Below are positions 24,262-25,562 of a stretch of 25,562 bases of DNA, in pieces. A model generated the notes under the pieces. It worked only from the letters and a program-made list of their open reading frames with translations, made no database searches and was not told where the DNA came from. Each line of letters starts with the position of its first letter. The first letter of the stretch is position 1. The position numbers and the translations under genes are program-made. This stretch comes from an uncultured Lachnospira sp. (lineage in GTDB: Bacteria; Bacillota; Clostridia; Lachnospirales; Lachnospiraceae): NCBI GenBank assembly GCA_934343805.1, contig CAKRIN010000033.1:1-25562 (forward strand), written 5' to 3'.

Positions 24262-24287
24262 TAAAAATGTGTTCTTCTATTAAACAC
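24262..24287 (-). terminator. Weak terminator or attenuator between the two GTPase genes
   Basis: On the minus strand GTGTT and AACAC pair around nine bases and are followed by ATTTTTA, just four bases after the stop of the COG0523 gene. The five-base stem is weak. A perfect TATAAT (minus strand, 24247-24252) follows, but without a good -35, so the downstream GTPase gene may have its own promoter. Confidence 0.35.
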
Positions 24288-24290
24288 TAA

Positions 24291-25454
24291 TTAAACTTCG
24301 AAAAGTTCCTTAAGTGCATCTTCCTTAAGTTCAGAACCGATTACACAGATTCTTCCTGTGAAATCAGCACTTCCCTCACGAATCTCATATTCTTCTGGTA
24401 CAAGGTCGAAATACATCCATGTTCCATCTGTGCAAGGAAGCATACCCTTAGAACGAAGGACCTTACCATAATCTTCACTCTCTGAAAGCTTCTTTAATAT
24501 GCTGTCAAGCTCTGTCTTCTCGTACTTCTTAGGAGTCTCTGTTCCCCAGCTTGTAAATACGTCATCTGCATGATGATGGTGATGATGTTCATGCTCATGG
24601 TCGTGATGATGCTCATGTTCCTCATCATGGTCATGGTGATGTTCATGCTCGTGATCGTGGTGATGCTCATGTTCCTCATCATGGTCATGATGATGTTCAT
24701 GCTCGTGATCGTGATGATGCTCATGCTCGTCATCATCGTCATGATGTCCGCCACAACAGCAGCATTCACCATCTTCATGATGATGATGGTGATGTTCCTT
24801 TTCATGCTCCTCATAAGCCTTCTGTGCTGCCTCTGCAAGCATGTCTAACTCAAGGTTAGTAACATTCTCCATTGCACCAAGAATCTTAGTTCCATCAATA
24901 TCGTCCCAAGGAGTTGTGATGATATGTGCATTAGGATTAACACTCTTAATAAGCTCAATAGCTGTCTTTAACTTCTCTTCTGAAACATTCTGGGTTCTGC
25001 TTAAGATAACAGTTCCTGCATGTTCAATCTGGTTATTAAAGAACTCTCCGAAGTTCTTCATATATACCTTAACCTTAGAAGCATCTGCAACTGTTGATGC
25101 ACTGTTAAGAACGATTTCATTCTCTATGTGAAGGTCTTTAACGGCCTTGATAACATCTGAAAGCTTTCCTACACCTGATGGCTCAATAATAATTCTGTCC
25201 GGGTGATACTTGTCTACAACTTCCTTAAGAGAAGTTCCGAAATCACCAACAAGTGAACAGCAGATACATCCTGAATTCATCTCTCTTATCTCAACTCCTG
25301 AATCCTTAAGGAATCCTCCATCAATACCAATTTCACCGAACTCATTCTCAATAAGAACTACCTGTTCTCCCTTTAAAGCTTCTTTTAAAAGCTTGCTTAT
25401 AAGTGTTGTTTTACCTGCTCCTAAAAAGCCTGAAATTATATCTACTTTAGTCAT
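24291..25454 (-). CDS. COG0523 (CobW/ZNG-type) GTPase metallochaperone with His-rich insert
   Basis: A 387-residue G3E-family GTPase. Walker A 'GFLGAGKTTLISKLL' is at about 9-23, the metal-binding CxCC motif in 'SGCICCS' at about 61-67, and 'RIIIEPSGVG' at about 87-96. A CobW C-terminal domain follows a low-complexity insert (about 217-295) with some 41 His, several Asp/Glu and one run of four Cys, expected to hold zinc, nickel or cobalt. COG0523 members deliver or insert metal ions, often under metal limitation. The ATG at 25452-25454 has GGAAAGG nine bases upstream; a TTG three codons earlier lies on that site. It is the first gene of the metal cluster. The metal is not identifiable from sequence. 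Confidence 0.92.
   Translation of the reverse strand: MTKVDIISGFLGAGKTTLISKLLKEALKGEQVVLIENEFGEIGIDGGFLKDSGVEIREMNSGCICCSLVGDFGTSLKEVVDKYHPDRIIIEPSGVGKLSDVIKAVKDLHIENEIVLNSASTVADASKVKVYMKNFGEFFNNQIEHAGTVILSRTQNVSEEKLKTAIELIKSVNPNAHIITTPWDDIDGTKILGAMENVTNLELDMLAEAAQKAYEEHEKEHHHHHHEDGECCCCGGHHDDDDEHEHHHDHEHEHHHDHDEEHEHHHDHEHEHHHDHDEEHEHHHDHEHEHHHHHHADDVFTSWGTETPKKYEKTELDSILKKLSESEDYGKVLRSKGMLPCTDGTWMYFDLVPEEYEIREGSADFTGRICVIGSELKEDALKELFEV
24603..24738. repeat. 54-bp tandem repeat (minisatellite) inside the COG0523 gene
   Basis: Two full 54-bp units (24603-24656 and 24657-24710) differ by only two bases, and a third, partial and diverged copy follows to about 24738; a half unit also precedes (from about 24574). 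Each unit codes for 18 residues of the form HEHHHDHEHEHHHDHDEE. In-frame length leaves the protein intact when copies are gained or lost. Confidence 0.85.
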
Positions 25455-25495
25455 TTTAATCAACCTTTCCGCAGTATATGACTGCTCTTTTCTCT

Positions 25496-25524
25496 CATAT
25501 TTTCAATTATACACTTCTTGTCAA
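25496..25524 (-). promoter_or_regulatory. Promoter of the COG0523 gene
   Basis: On the minus strand TTGACA (25519-25524) is followed after 17 bases by AATATG (25496-25501), a weak -10. A TATAAT also lies only seven bases after the TTGACA and could be used with a different, poor -35. No clear zinc-repressor (Zur) operator was recognised by eye. The rest of the window's end holds no gene. Confidence 0.45.
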
Positions 25525-25562
25525 TCCCTATTTGAAAAGAAAATGTAAAATTTTATTAAAAA

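Noticed and set aside
24570..24806. CRISPR-like repeat array
   Set aside because: Units are contiguous without unique spacers and code in frame for His-rich protein.
24494..24848. Long open frames in other frames of the His-rich region (Met/Val-rich on the plus strand, Met/Ile/Thr-rich on the minus strand)
   Set aside because: They are by-products of the CAT/CAC repeats; composition is absurdly Met-rich and neither has a credible start site.

Overview
The window reads as chromosomal DNA of a low-GC, spore-lineage Gram-positive anaerobe, most likely a member of the Lachnospiraceae. Supporting signs are strong AGGAGG-type ribosome sites, several TTG/GTG starts, families typical of that group (DUF5711, DUF5702, DUF6382-FHA, YyaC, DUF2508, Flp1-type Tad pilin), a Spo0A-box-like site and a sigma-G-like promoter. 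No species is claimed. No rRNA, tRNA, CRISPR array, insertion sequence or prophage was recognised.

Layout. (1) 1-277: a near-consensus promoter firing leftwards out of the window, then a 91-bp stem-loop of unknown role. (2) 278-4107, minus strand: a four-gene envelope operon, read from the right: MPN-like/LysM membrane protein, DUF5711 propeller-like membrane protein, CvpA-family protein, zinc-ribbon membrane protein. (3) 4280-4867, plus: the sporulation protein YyaC, overlapping tail-to-tail with a coiled-coil membrane protein (4800-5891, minus). (4) 5938-8702, minus: HIT protein and an aconitase-family hydratase. (5) 8856-9581, plus: a soluble minimal histidine kinase, divergent from the HIT gene; a perfect Spo0A core box lies between them. 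(6) 9593-10585, minus: flavodoxin-like/SCP2 fusion.

(7) 10661-20793, minus: a complete Tad (Flp, type IVc) pilus operon. In transcription order: prepilin peptidase TadV, TadZ, ATPase TadA, TadB, TadC with a large N-terminal outer domain, a 59-residue Flp pilin, a DUF5702 TadG-like protein, a TadE-like minor pilin carrying two Cys/His modules, a second divergent prepilin peptidase, a second TadE-like pilin and a DUF6382-FHA protein. The peptidases mature the pilins, TadA powers the TadB/TadC platform, TadZ probably places the machine, the TadE/DUF5702 proteins are probably minor or tip components, and the FHA protein could link it to Thr phosphorylation. No outer-membrane secretin is present, as expected of a Gram-positive.

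(8) 20893-22310, plus: a DUF2508 (YaaL) protein and a membrane-anchored GH25 lysozyme. (9) 22307-25454, minus: NudC-type NADH pyrophosphatase, a GTPase-DUF1980 fusion, and a COG0523 (CobW-type) GTPase with a very His-rich insert; the last two look like a metal-handling pair.

The points most worth attention are the TadE-like protein with tandem Cys/His modules and an apparent ATT start, the MPN-fold pseudo-enzyme joined to LysM, the two GTPases, the 54-bp minisatellite behind the His-rich insert, and the inverted repeat that covers the DUF2508 ribosome site.
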